DNA of 64,000 nt from CAYVRJ01 sp964453645. GTDB lineage: Bacteria > Bacillota > Clostridia > Christensenellales > JAWKQI01. The stretch lies in the NCBI GenBank assembly GCA_964453645.1, contig CAYVRJ010000007.1, positions 76,900 through 140,899 of the forward strand, read 5' to 3'. The translations under genes and the position numbers were made by a program. The notes beneath the pieces were generated by a model that was given only the letters and a program-made list of their open reading frames with translations, did no database searches and was not told the origin of the DNA. Shown piece after piece: positions 43,049 to 52,024 of the stretch. Each line of letters starts with the position of its first letter. Within the stretch, counting starts at the first letter, position 1.

Positions 43049-44302
43049 ATGGCAAAAAACATGACCTTACCCAAAATCGGCGTAAACATGACCGAAGCCA
43101 CCATCACCAAATGGTTGATCTCCGTTGGGGATACGATCGCCGAGGGAGATGTTGTTTGCGAGGCAGAGACGGATAAATCCACACAAGAGATTTATGCCAC
43201 CGAGAGTGGCATCGTTGGGCAGCTGTTGGTTGCGGAAGGTGAGACGGTGCTGTGCCACCAAGACATGCTGATGCTGCTGGCCGAAGGGGAAGAGGCTGCA
43301 CCCCTGGTGAAACCAACCCCAACAGCCCCCGCAGCTCCCGCCGCACCAAAGCAAGCGCCTATGGCTGCACCAAGCCAGCTCAACACGGCCATTGCAGCAA
43401 TTGTTAAAAAGTCAGCACCCACCGCTGCAACAAACCAACTCAACACGGCCGTTGCAGCAATTGTAAAAAAAACATCTAAGGTGCGTATTTCTCCCTTGGC
43501 AAAGAAAATTGCAAAGGAGATGGGCATCGACATTTCGCTACTCTCTCCCGCAGCTCCGGGTGCACGCATTGTAAAAAAAGATGTGCTCTCCTTTAAGAAA
43601 CCCAGCGTGAGCACAACCGTATACACACAAAATGAAGTGCAACCCATGAGTTCTGTGCGCAAAGTGATTGCAAAGCGCATGAGTGAATCGTATTTTGAAA
43701 AACCCACAGTACCCTTAACGGCAGGTGTGGACGCAACGGCACTGCTGGCACTTCGAAGCAAGTACAAGGAGCGGGGCTTTAAAATCCCCATGGATGCAAT
43801 CATTGCAAAGACAGTGGCTGTTGCCCTTCAAAAGCACAAGATCATCAACTCCAGGCTGAACGGGGACAACATTGAAATTTCGGGAGACATCAACGTGAGT
43901 GTTGCCGTGGACACCGACCGGGGGCTGACAGTACCCGTGATTCGCAACACCAACCACAAATCCATTGTGGCCATCGGGGAAGAGCTGACAGAGCTTGCCC
44001 AAAAGGCCAAGGAAAACCGGTTGACACCCGATGAAATGGCTGGTTCCACCTTCACCATCACCAACTTGGGTATGTTTGGGGTAGATAGTTTTGTGCCCAT
44101 CATCAACTATCCCGAGTGCTGCATTCTCTCCATTGGGGCGATTAACAAAACCTTTGTTCCCGATGCCTGTGATCAACCTGTGCTGCAAAGCAGGTTCAAC
44201 ATAACCCTGGTGTTCGACCACAGGATTGTGGACGGTGCACCTGCTGCACGGTTCCTGCGGGATGTGGTGGCAATGCTGGAATGCCCCGAGCTCATGCTGT
44301 AA
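43049..44302 (+). CDS. Dihydrolipoamide acyltransferase E2
   Basis: A 417-residue E2. The N-terminal lipoyl domain has its lysine in ETDKST. An Ala/Pro linker contains a duplicated SQLNTAIAAIVKK/NQLNTAVAAIVKK block. A peripheral-subunit-binding domain follows (RISPLAKKIAKEMGID), then the catalytic domain with the HRIVDG active-site motif near the C-terminus. The ATG at 43049, 8 bases after GGAG, is used; the longer frame starts inside the tandem repeat. It transfers the acyl group to CoA. Confidence 0.93.
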   Translation: MAKNMTLPKIGVNMTEATITKWLISVGDTIAEGDVVCEAETDKSTQEIYATESGIVGQLLVAEGETVLCHQDMLMLLAEGEEAAPLVKPTPTAPAAPAAPKQAPMAAPSQLNTAIAAIVKKSAPTAATNQLNTAVAAIVKKTSKVRISPLAKKIAKEMGIDISLLSPAAPGARIVKKDVLSFKKPSVSTTVYTQNEVQPMSSVRKVIAKRMSESYFEKPTVPLTAGVDATALLALRSKYKERGFKIPMDAIIAKTVAVALQKHKIINSRLNGDNIEISGDINVSVAVDTDRGLTVPVIRNTNHKSIVAIGEELTELAQKAKENRLTPDEMAGSTFTITNLGMFGVDSFVPIINYPECCILSIGAINKTFVPDACDQPVLQSRFNITLVFDHRIVDGAPAARFLRDVVAMLECPELML

Positions 44303-44314
44303 GTGGTAGAAGCT

Positions 44315-45697
44315 ATGGAAAATTTTGATATACTCATTATCGGCGGAGGGCCGGGCGGATACGTGGCAGCCATTCATGCAGCCTTGTCGGGTAAAAGTAC
44401 AGCAATCGTTGAAGCCGAAAACTTGGGGGGTACATGCCTGAACTGGGGCTGTATCCCCACCAAATCCCTCCTTCGAAACGCAGAAATTTTAAAAAATATT
44501 CTACACAGCGAAGAATTTGGCATTACGGTTGGGGATGTCACCGCCAATTACGAAAAGGCGTATACGAGAAGCCGTGCCGTGAGCGCAAAGTTGGTTTCGG
44601 GCATCGATTATTTAATGAAGAAAAATAAAATAACTGTGTTTCGAGAGAAGGCTTCCTTTGTTTCTAAAAACCAAATTCAGCTTAACAGCGGCAAAATCAT
44701 GCATGCGAACAATATCATCATTGCAACGGGTTGTGTGCCCATGGCCTTACCTATGCTGGACTACACCCAACCCAATGTGCTGAACTCCAAGGGGGCACTC
44801 TCCTTAAAAACAGCACCGAAGAGCATTCTCATCATCGGTGCGGGTGCCATTGGCATGGAGTTTGCAACGGTGTTTGCAACGTACGGTGCGAAAGTCACCG
44901 TTGCGGAGATGCAAAAATCCATCCTGCCCAACGAAGATACCGAAATCTCCGATGTGCTGGCAAAGAAGTATATTTCTGAGGGCATGGACATATGTGTAGA
45001 AACAAAGGTATCCAGTGTTACAAACGATGGCAAGACCATTCGGGCAACGTTGACGGGTAAGTTTCAAAAGACGGTGGAGTGTGAATATATTCTGTGCGCT
45101 GCGGGGATTCAACCCAACACAGCGGGGCTTCACCTTGAACATGCTGGAGTGAGGACGGACGCCAGGGGTTATATTACAACAGACGATTTTATGAGGACCA
45201 ATGTGCCAAACATTTACGCCATTGGGGACATCAACGGGCGATTGGCGTTAGCCCACAAAGCCAGTGCCGAGGCAAAACTTTGTGTGGATACCATTTGCGG
45301 TGTGGATACAAAACCCATCAACTATGCAAACGTGCCCAAGTGCACGTACACAACCCCCGAGATTGCCAGTGCGGGGTTAACCTTAGCCATGGCAAAAGAA
45401 AAGGGTTATGCCGATGCAAAAGAGGTCGTGTTCCCCCTATCGGCCAACGGCAAGGCCATCTCCTACGGGGAGAGTGAGGGGAAAGTGAAGCTGGTGTTTG
45501 ACAAAAAGTATGGGGAACTGCTGGGTGTACACATGGCTGGCCCCCATGTGACCGAAATGATATACGGCATTGTGGGTTATTTGGGTCTTGAAATGACCAT
45601 AGACGAAATGGCACATATCATAAACCCCCACCCAACCATCTCCGAATCCATTATGGAAGCGGCTCATTTAGCCATGGGTCAAGCCATACACATCTAA
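44315..45697 (+). CDS. lpdA: Dihydrolipoamide dehydrogenase E3
   Basis: A 460-residue flavoprotein disulfide reductase. FAD motif GGGPGGYVAA, redox-active disulfide GGTCLNWGCIPTKSLL, NAD-binding IIGAGAIGMEFA and the C-terminal HPTISE base motif are all present. It reoxidises E2 lipoamide with NAD+. An in-frame GTG four codons earlier is an alternative start. Twelve bases separate it from E2. Confidence 0.95.
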   Translation: MENFDILIIGGGPGGYVAAIHAALSGKSTAIVEAENLGGTCLNWGCIPTKSLLRNAEILKNILHSEEFGITVGDVTANYEKAYTRSRAVSAKLVSGIDYLMKKNKITVFREKASFVSKNQIQLNSGKIMHANNIIIATGCVPMALPMLDYTQPNVLNSKGALSLKTAPKSILIIGAGAIGMEFATVFATYGAKVTVAEMQKSILPNEDTEISDVLAKKYISEGMDICVETKVSSVTNDGKTIRATLTGKFQKTVECEYILCAAGIQPNTAGLHLEHAGVRTDARGYITTDDFMRTNVPNIYAIGDINGRLALAHKASAEAKLCVDTICGVDTKPINYANVPKCTYTTPEIASAGLTLAMAKEKGYADAKEVVFPLSANGKAISYGESEGKVKLVFDKKYGELLGVHMAGPHVTEMIYGIVGYLGLEMTIDEMAHIINPHPTISESIMEAAHLAMGQAIHI

Positions 45698-45716
45698 TTT
45701 ACGAAGAGGTGATATT

Positions 45717-46508
45717 ATGATGAGGTTACAAGACAAAGTTGCATGGATCAGCGGAGCCAACAAAGGCATTGGCGAGGGCGCTGCACGGTTGTTTGCCAAG
45801 GAGGGAGCCAAAGTGGCTATGATTGGCAGAACGACTTCTGAGGGTGAGGAAATTGTAAAGCAGATTAAGGCCGCAGGGGGCGAAGCATTTTTCCAAAAGT
45901 GTGACGTTACCAAACCCGAGGAGATTAAGGCTTCCATTGATGAGACCATAAAACGCTACGGCGGTCTCGATATTTTAGTGAACAATGCGGGCACCGTGGG
46001 GGTGAAGATGCTGCACGAGTGCACCATTGAGGAGTGGGACTACCTCATGGATTTAAACGTGAAGTCCATGTTTTTGGCCTTTAAATATGCCTTTGAACAT
46101 ATGGTGAAAAAACCCATGAGTTATGTTGTAAACGTTGGTTCTATTTCATCCTATGTGGGGCAGGACTGCACGCCCATATACACAACGTCTAAGGGTGCGG
46201 TGCTCAACCTGACAAAATCCATTGCGCTGGATTATGCCCGGTACGGCATACGGTGCAATTGCGTGTGCCCGGGTATTACGGAGACGCCCTTGCTGCACAC
46301 CCATCTCAACACCAATGCCGATCCTGACGGGGCGCTCAAGGAGAGGCTGAACCGGGTGCCCATTAACCGTTCGCTCACCCCGGAGGACGTTGCAAAGTCT
46401 ATATTATATTTTTCCTGCGAGGATTCGTCGGGGATTACGGGCACGTCGCTGGTGGTGGACGGGGGGTATATCACCTGTGCCGAATGGAATGCTGCAAAAT
46501 ACAATTGA
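45717..46508 (+). CDS. Short-chain dehydrogenase/reductase
   Basis: A 263-residue classical SDR with the cofactor motif SGANKGIGEG, NNAGT, catalytic Ser in VGSIS and the YxxxK motif YTTSK, plus PGITETPL and a C-terminal GTSLVVDGGY. It probably oxidises a hydroxyl of the operon's substrate. It is the last gene before a terminator. Confidence 0.92.
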   Translation: MMRLQDKVAWISGANKGIGEGAARLFAKEGAKVAMIGRTTSEGEEIVKQIKAAGGEAFFQKCDVTKPEEIKASIDETIKRYGGLDILVNNAGTVGVKMLHECTIEEWDYLMDLNVKSMFLAFKYAFEHMVKKPMSYVVNVGSISSYVGQDCTPIYTTSKGAVLNLTKSIALDYARYGIRCNCVCPGITETPLLHTHLNTNADPDGALKERLNRVPINRSLTPEDVAKSILYFSCEDSSGITGTSLVVDGGYITCAEWNAAKYN

Positions 46509-46534
46509 TTGATCATATGTTTCTCTTGTAAGGG

Positions 46535-46566
46535 GTGTGCGAAGTCGTGTCGCACACTCTTTGCTT
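46535..46566 (+). terminator. Terminator of the catabolic operon
   Basis: GTGTGCG (46535-46541) pairs with CGCACAC (46551-46557) and is followed by TCTTTGCTTTA. It lies 26 bases after the SDR stop. Confidence 0.75.
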
Positions 46567-46584
46567 TATATGGTTTATGGTTTT

Positions 46585-46707
46585 TTTCTTGGGGCTTTGC
46601 CCCAAACCCCGTTTAGGGGACTTTTTGTAAAAGCGCTTGTGATAAGAGGGGTCAAGGGGGAATCATTCCCCCTTGCGGGTGTGGGCAGAGCCCACGAAAA
46701 GTCCCCC
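46585..46707. repeat. Palindrome-cluster repeat, copy C
   Basis: Holds GGGGCtttGCCCC, then GGGGACTTTTTG (46616-46627) and its near complement CGAAAAGTCCCC (46695-46706) flanking the 52-bp core 46644-46695. That core is the reverse complement of copy A, with one or two changes. The terminal pair looks like short inverted ends. It lies between the convergent SDR and rqcH genes. Confidence 0.75.
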
Positions 46708-46713
46708 TTATCA

Positions 46714-48351
46714 TCAAACCATTAACCCAAACTTTTTTAATATTTCACTGTCGTTCTTGGTGTTGAGGGTGTAGTAGGTGTCGTAAATCACCATGCCAGG
46801 CTTAGCCGCAGGTGGTTTTTTAATATTCTTGCGAAAGGTATAGTCAATCTCAAACTTTTGTGCGTTACGCTGCTTGGAATAATAACCCGCCAGGGTCGCA
46901 GCTTCAATCAGCGCAACATCGGGTATTTCCCCGGACATCTTTAAAATCACATGGCTGCCCGCCCCCTTGGCGTGTAACCACAGATCCGTGGGTTTGGCAA
47001 ACCGCAGGGTGAGATAATCGTTCTGCCGAGAATTTTTGCCAACATAAATCTCATACCCATCGGAAGAAACAAATCTCATAGGCTCGGACAAGGCCTCCAC
47101 AGGCTTTTTCACCTTACCCTTGGGGTTGTAGTAACCGTACTTGGCTAACTCAAACTCCACTTCGTCTACCTCTCCGTGAGACCCACAGTTTTGCAGGGCA
47201 TACTCACAGTTTTGCAAAAAGGCAATTTCCATCTCGTTGGCCGCTGCATTCTCTTGGGTGATCTCCTTGGCAACTTTTAACTTGTTGTACTGCTTGTAAT
47301 AACGCCCTGCGTTGTCCTTCACCGAATATCTTTCGTCCAGCGGTATTTCAATAGGTTCGAGGTTGTTAAAATAATCCTCCACAACGATGGACTTTGCGTT
47401 CTTTGGCACCCGGTACAGGTTTGCCGTGATCAGATCGGCATACTTGCGAAGGGTGTCGGCATTTTGGCAAGAAAGCAACGTCTCCAACTGAATGGCTAAC
47501 TTCTTCTGCCGCTTCTCCAAGTGGCGCCCGATGACCTTTTGCAGCGTCTTCATGCGGTTGTGCAGTTCGTTCTTAAGGCGTTTTTGCAGATTTTGTTCGT
47601 CCAGTTGGGCGTTAGCATCCACTGGGGCATACACCTCACCTCTCACAAACCCTTCAAAAAAGTTCTTTAACCGAGTGGCAGCCACATGGGCTTCCGCTTG
47701 GGTGAGCACACCTTCCGTATACACCGGTTTTGCAATTTCAATGACCTCATTGGCAATTTTCTTGGAAAAACCCTGCAATCCATCGGCTAATTTGCTGGAT
47801 AGGGGTTTCCCTCCCCCTTCGAGAATCAGGGCTTCTAACTCCTCAACGCTTAGGCAAAGGGGGTCTTTTTTATTCAAGGGTGGCAGTTCATAGGGAATGC
47901 CGGGCAGCAGTGTGCGCATACCCACATCCAAACTGGCGTGTTTAAAACACTCTAGGATGGTCTTTTTTTCATCGGTGAGGATGATGTTGGAATACCTGCC
48001 CATGAGCTCTGCATAGAGCTGTACATTGCGCCTCACCCCCATCTCGTCCCGAGCCAGCAGGTGCAGGCAGACAATGCGCTCAAGGCCGTTCATGGAAATG
48101 TCCGTGATGATGGCGTTGGTCAAGTGTTTGCGCAGATACATGCAGATGGAAAAGGGTTTGTCGGGGTATTTTTGTGGGTGCTTGGAGAGATAGATGGAAT
48201 AATCCGAAGAGTTGATGTTGATCTTTAACCGTCCCCCCCGCAACACAAAGTGCACCTCGTCCCGTGCGGGCATGTGAATCTTTTCGATCTTTTGGCCTAC
48301 GACCGTTTCCTTTAATTCGTTTACAATGGTATATAATAAAAATCCGTCCAT
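46714..48351 (-). CDS. rqcH: Ribosome quality-control factor RqcH (NFACT family)
   Basis: A 545-residue homologue of Rqc2/NEMF (formerly called FbpA or YloA). The N-terminal NFACT-N domain (DGFLLYTIVNELKE) is followed by a central coiled-coil-rich region (about 255-330) and a C-terminal NFACT-R domain with VGKNSRQNDYLTLRFA and LWLHAKGAGSHVIL. It adds alanine tails to peptides stuck on 50S subunits. It starts 3 bases after the dus stop. Confidence 0.93.
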   Translation of the reverse strand: MDGFLLYTIVNELKETVVGQKIEKIHMPARDEVHFVLRGGRLKININSSDYSIYLSKHPQKYPDKPFSICMYLRKHLTNAIITDISMNGLERIVCLHLLARDEMGVRRNVQLYAELMGRYSNIILTDEKKTILECFKHASLDVGMRTLLPGIPYELPPLNKKDPLCLSVEELEALILEGGGKPLSSKLADGLQGFSKKIANEVIEIAKPVYTEGVLTQAEAHVAATRLKNFFEGFVRGEVYAPVDANAQLDEQNLQKRLKNELHNRMKTLQKVIGRHLEKRQKKLAIQLETLLSCQNADTLRKYADLITANLYRVPKNAKSIVVEDYFNNLEPIEIPLDERYSVKDNAGRYYKQYNKLKVAKEITQENAAANEMEIAFLQNCEYALQNCGSHGEVDEVEFELAKYGYYNPKGKVKKPVEALSEPMRFVSSDGYEIYVGKNSRQNDYLTLRFAKPTDLWLHAKGAGSHVILKMSGEIPDVALIEAATLAGYYSKQRNAQKFEIDYTFRKNIKKPPAAKPGMVIYDTYYTLNTKNDSEILKKFGLMV

Positions 48352-48354
48352 GTA

Positions 48355-49281
48355 TTAACCTATGCTTGTGAGCAATTCTTCCACTTTTTCTACAGAATCA
48401 GCGATATTGAGTTCCCGCCGAAGTTTTGCAGCACCATCCATTCCCTTTAAGTAGTGGGGGGAGTGGGTGCGAAACTCCCGCACTGCCCGGTATTCGCCCT
48501 TTTCCTCCGCCATCAGCTTGAGCTGGCGAAGGGCGGTTTCCATCCTTTGTGTTCGGGAGGGGGGAGTATACGGCTCTCCCTTGAGGGCACAGTGTATTTC
48601 TTTAAAAATAAAGGGGTTACCCATGGCGCCCCGGGCAACCATCACCCCGTCACACCCCGTGTAGTTGAGCATATGGAGTGCATCTTTAGCACAAAAAATA
48701 TCCCCGTTGCCGTAAACGGGAATGCGTACAGCTTGTTTGACCTGTGCGATCACATCTAAGTCGGCACGACCGGCGTAATACTGCTGCCGGGTGCGCCCGT
48801 GAATGGTGATGAAGTCGCAGCCGCTGTCTTCGCACATCTTTGCAAACTCCACGGCATTGACGGACTGTGCATCCCATCCACTTCGAAACTTGACGGACAG
48901 GGGTTTGTGCACCCGCTTGCGCACCGATCCAATGATTTGCTTTGCCAAGGGTATGTCCTTCATGAGGGCACTTCCCTCACCGTTTTTCACAATCTTGGGG
49001 GCAGGGCACCCCATGTTGATGTCGATACACAACACGTCATCCCGTTGGCACAACTGTTCCCCCATGGGGGCCAGCAGTTCCGGCTCCTTGCCAAAGAGCT
49101 GCACGCCGCAGGGAACCGTTGTCTTTAGCAGGGCAAATGTGTTTGCGTTTTCATATTTTAAGCCGCTTGCACTGATCATTTCAGTAAAACAAAGCTGTGC
49201 TCCTTGTTCGAAACACAGCGTTCGAAAGGTATTGTCGGTAATACCCGCCATAGGGGCAAGAATGACTCGATTATTGACCAT
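48355..49281 (-). CDS. dusB: tRNA-dihydrouridine synthase
   Basis: A 308-residue FMN-dependent enzyme. APMAGITDNTFR, the catalytic cysteine in NMGCPAPKIVKNGEG, the GRTRQQYYAG motif and GNGDIF/ARGAMGNPF in the barrel are typical of DusB. It reduces uridines in tRNA. Its start overlaps the end of the upstream gene by 11 bases. Confidence 0.93.
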   Translation of the reverse strand: MVNNRVILAPMAGITDNTFRTLCFEQGAQLCFTEMISASGLKYENANTFALLKTTVPCGVQLFGKEPELLAPMGEQLCQRDDVLCIDINMGCPAPKIVKNGEGSALMKDIPLAKQIIGSVRKRVHKPLSVKFRSGWDAQSVNAVEFAKMCEDSGCDFITIHGRTRQQYYAGRADLDVIAQVKQAVRIPVYGNGDIFCAKDALHMLNYTGCDGVMVARGAMGNPFIFKEIHCALKGEPYTPPSRTQRMETALRQLKLMAEEKGEYRAVREFRTHSPHYLKGMDGAAKLRRELNIADSVEKVEELLTSIG

Positions 49282-49837
49282 TCGTCTCTTCTGGTTGGGT
49301 GAGCACAGCGGGTTTATCTAGCTTTTCAATGAGTTCCATTTTGTCGATCTTCCAGTTTCCCTCCACCTTGACTAAGGTGATTTCGTATTTTCCGTCCTGC
49401 CACTCGGGTGGGGTGGGTTCTTCTCCCGGCTGCAACAGTTCGGCGGGAAGTTCCCCGTTGATAATGGGCACCCGCTCCACAGCCGTCACCTGCACTTCAC
49501 TCTGCCAGGGCAGAACCACCACAAACTCGGTGAAAGTCTGGTGGTTGATGCTTCGGATCACATATTTTTCATACACGTCCGAATAGAGTTGTGCATCTTT
49601 TTCCAAGAAAGCGTGGGTAAACACCTTGGAAACTACGCCGCTGTCGTCCCCCATGGTGATGACACAGGCACGCCTGTACAACCCGTCTTTGATGAGTACG
49701 TTGATGTTCATGTAGTCCCTGCCCACAGAGAACGCAAAGGCAATGGAAAGGCCAATACAGATGACCAGAATCACCTGCCCTAATGTGAACGAAAGTGCCC
49801 GCAGCACGTACTCGGAGGTGGGACGACGGTTCTTCAT
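49271..49837 (-). CDS. Membrane-anchored protein of unknown function (188 residues)
   Basis: A short cytoplasmic N-terminus, one hydrophobic segment at about 13-37, then an extracytoplasmic domain of about 150 residues. The extracellular part ends in KYEITLVKVEGNWKIDKMEL, reminiscent of NTF2-like or DUF4878-type folds, but I cannot name a family. It lies one base from the lipoprotein gene upstream and overlaps dusB, so the three form one transcript. Confidence 0.75.
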   Translation of the reverse strand: MKNRRPTSEYVLRALSFTLGQVILVICIGLSIAFAFSVGRDYMNINVLIKDGLYRRACVITMGDDSGVVSKVFTHAFLEKDAQLYSDVYEKYVIRSINHQTFTEFVVVLPWQSEVQVTAVERVPIINGELPAELLQPGEEPTPPEWQDGKYEITLVKVEGNWKIDKMELIEKLDKPAVLTQPEETNGQ

Positions 49838-49838
49838 A

Positions 49839-50309
49839 TTACAGTTTAATTTCTCCCGTTGAGAATATGGCGATTACGCCGTCTTGGTTCCAAATGATTG
49901 CATTTTCTTGGGAAGAATACAGATTTTCAAACTTTTTGCCATACGCTTCATAGACTTCTTTGGATTGAGCTCCATACAAATTCGGGGCACAGGTCATAAA
50001 GCCGTAGATGGTGGTGCCGCTGGGCAACGGAAATTTGGCAACAAGGTTGTCCCCCTGTTTGACGATATCCACACTGCCTAAGGATTCTCCCAAGGTGGAT
50101 TGAATAGACATGTGGACGATGGCACCGTCCATGAGATCGGTTGTACCCTTGAGAATAATTTCTCCCCCCGAGGTTTCATACGTCAATTGACCCTGAATGT
50201 ATACTTCATTGGCACCTTCGCTCTTTGGACGACCAGAACTGGGCGTTCCGCAGGCACAGGCACTTATAAATAACATCATAACTAACAGTGGTAAAATTAA
50301 TTTTTTCAT
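49839..50309 (-). CDS. Lipoprotein of unknown function (156 residues)
   Basis: A signal peptide and lipobox at FISAC (Cys18; Cys20 is an alternative) are followed by a Ser/Gly-rich spacer and a beta-rich domain (residues about 35-155). The pattern SGGEIILKGTTDLMDGAIV resembles the extracellular Ig-like domains of uncharacterised Firmicutes lipoproteins. It is first in an operon with the membrane-anchored protein and dusB. Confidence 0.75.
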   Translation of the reverse strand: MKKLILPLLVMMLFISACACGTPSSGRPKSEGANEVYIQGQLTYETSGGEIILKGTTDLMDGAIVHMSIQSTLGESLGSVDIVKQGDNLVAKFPLPSGTTIYGFMTCAPNLYGAQSKEVYEAYGKKFENLYSSQENAIIWNQDGVIAIFSTGEIKL

Positions 50310-50383
50310 TTCGTTCCCCTTCGCTTGTCATACCCGGGACGTTGAAACTAAAATTGAATTTTTATTCTCCAACACCCCATCTT

Positions 50384-50412
50384 ATTTTATATTATTTTGT
50401 GCCATTCGTAAA
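50384..50412 (-). promoter_or_regulatory. Promoter of the lipoprotein-dusB-rqcH group
   Basis: On the minus strand, TTTACG (50412-50407), a 17-base spacer and TAAAAT (50389-50384), about 75 bases before the lipoprotein ATG. Confidence 0.45.
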
Positions 50413-50592
50413 GGGTTTTTGTACCAACGTTATGAAATTGATTTGGCTATAAACGCCTGAAGGTTTTTATAATAGAGTCCGCAGTATGGTTTCATACAAA
50501 AAAACACTCTTTTCGACAAATATACATTATATTATATAGTTTAATCAATTGAAAAAATCTGAAATGAATACATACAAAAAGTGTTTGGGTTT

Positions 50593-50643
50593 CCAAAGGG
50601 TATTTTTCAAGAATACCCTTTGGTGAGGTTTGGGGCTTAAGCC
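50593..50643. repeat. Inverted repeat plus palindrome module, copy D
   Basis: A 12-bp perfect inverted repeat with a 7-base loop at 50593-50623, followed by GGGGCTTAAGCCC (50631-50643), the same module that opens copy A. It is downstream of the comB-like gene on its strand and may serve as its terminator, although no T-run follows the long stem. Confidence 0.5.
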
Positions 50644-50658
50644 CTAAAAAACAATTCT

Positions 50659-51396
50659 TTACGATGCCGCAAAGGACAGCGCCGTTGCCAGCGTGATGGA
50701 CCCGTCTGCATACTCGGGTGCAAAATCCACAATGTCTTCGGTGAGACAATAGTTGATGTCGGCAATAAATCCCAACCGCATCAGCCTGGTGTAGTGCATG
50801 GAACCGTTTAAAATCGTGTGTAAATTTTCGGCATTGGAGGAATAAATCTCGGTGCAGAGAATACCCAAGTCGTCCAATTCTAAATCTAACGTATAATTTT
50901 TTAACTTTGCAATAATAGCCCCTGCCGTCACAATATCGTCGATGGAAAACTTACCATCGGTGCCGGCGCAAATAATCGCCACATCGTCTTCTTGCTCGGA
51001 TAACTTCTTGGCAACTGCCGTTGCGTTGATCAGCGCACCAATGATGGTTCGCTTGAACTGAGAGGCGCTCTGAATGGCCTTGGAACCGTTGGTGGTGCAA
51101 AGGATAATGTTCTTGTCCTTCACCATTTCCCGGGAATACTCCAGGGGCGAATTGCCGAAATCAAAACCCTGTATCTTCTCGGCGTTGCGCTCCCCTCCCA
51201 AAAGTATATCTTTGTTGGAACGCTTAACCGCAATTGCCTGTTCAATATGCTGCATGGGCGCAATGTTGAGGGCACCATTGTTGAGGGCTGTGATAATGGT
51301 GGTGGTGGCCCTGAGCATGTCCACGACAACGGCAATCTTTCCCTTTGTGTCTGCAGGTTTGATGTGGTCCGATGAAGCGTATACACTAATTTTCAT
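50659..51396 (-). CDS. comB: ComB-like 2-phosphosulfolactate phosphatase family protein
   Basis: A 245-residue protein with VVVDMLRATTTI, GERNAEKIQGFDFGNSP, CTTNGSKAIQ and the ICAGTDGKFSIDD region of the ComB family. In methanogens ComB makes sulfolactate for coenzyme M. Many bacteria carry relatives without ComA or ComC, and no such partner is in the window. The substrate here may therefore be another phosphoester. The start follows GGAG. Confidence 0.85.
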   Translation of the reverse strand: MKISVYASSDHIKPADTKGKIAVVVDMLRATTTIITALNNGALNIAPMQHIEQAIAVKRSNKDILLGGERNAEKIQGFDFGNSPLEYSREMVKDKNIILCTTNGSKAIQSASQFKRTIIGALINATAVAKKLSEQEDDVAIICAGTDGKFSIDDIVTAGAIIAKLKNYTLDLELDDLGILCTEIYSSNAENLHTILNGSMHYTRLMRLGFIADINYCLTEDIVDFAPEYADGSITLATALSFAAS

Positions 51397-51504
51397 TCTA
51401 ACAAATCTCCGTCTGTACTATGTTGATAGGTTATAACATACACTATTTTTTGCATAAAAACAACCTGAATATATTTCCTGTACCAACACAACACCATTAT
51501 AATA

Positions 51505-52023
51505 CTATAAAAAAATATTTACAAATGTGATGGCAGCAGCAATTCCCGCAACCTCTGCAATGAGGGAAGCGCCCACGGTGTACCTGGTTTTTTTCACCCC
51601 CACACTGCCGCAATACAGGGCTATTGTATAAAACAATGTTTCACTGGAACCCATCATCACACTGGCCAGCAGGCCTGTGTAACTGTCCGGGCCGTACTCC
51701 TTTAAAATAGAAGCGAGTATGCCGTTGGCCGCACCCCCCGAGAAGGGCCGGGTGATAGCCAGGGGCAGCACTTCGGCGGGCATGTGGATGAGGGAGAGCA
51801 CGGGGGAGAGCAGCCTGGAGAGCAGTTCGAACCCTCCTCCCACCCGAAAAAAAGCAACGGCAAACACAAATGCCACCACATAGGGGATGATGCGTATGGC
51901 GATTTCGAACCCCTGTTTGGCACCCTCCACAAAGGCCTCGTATACGGGAGTTTTTGCATATAACCCGCAGGAGACGCATAAGACGATAAAGGCGGGTATG
52001 ATAAATGTAGAAAATGTTTCCAA
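51505..52023 (-). CDS. spmB: Spore maturation protein B
   Basis: About 172 residues, a nucleoside-recognition (Gate) domain membrane protein with roughly five hydrophobic segments. The start is taken as a TTG 9 bases after GGAG, overlapping nothing but the spmA stop region. A longer frame opening at 52065 lies inside spmA and has no support. KTPVYEAFVEGAKQGFEIAIRIIPY and TRPFSGGAANG match SpmB. It acts in spore-core dehydration with SpmA. Confidence 0.9.
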   Translation of the reverse strand: METFSTFIIPAFIVLCVSCGLYAKTPVYEAFVEGAKQGFEIAIRIIPYVVAFVFAVAFFRVGGGFELLSRLLSPVLSLIHMPAEVLPLAITRPFSGGAANGILASILKEYGPDSYTGLLASVMMGSSETLFYTIALYCGSVGVKKTRYTVGASLIAEVAGIAAAITFVNIFL

Positions 52024-52024
52024 T

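Larger units (their letters stand above)
50310..50658. other. Gap between the lipoprotein and comB-like genes
   Basis: No gene seen. It contains a minus-strand promoter (50412-50384), a perfect 12-bp inverted repeat CCAAAGGGTATT/AATACCCTTTGG (50593-50604 and 50612-50623) and a palindrome-repeat module GGGGCTTAAGCCC (50631-50643, copy D). Confidence 0.6.
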
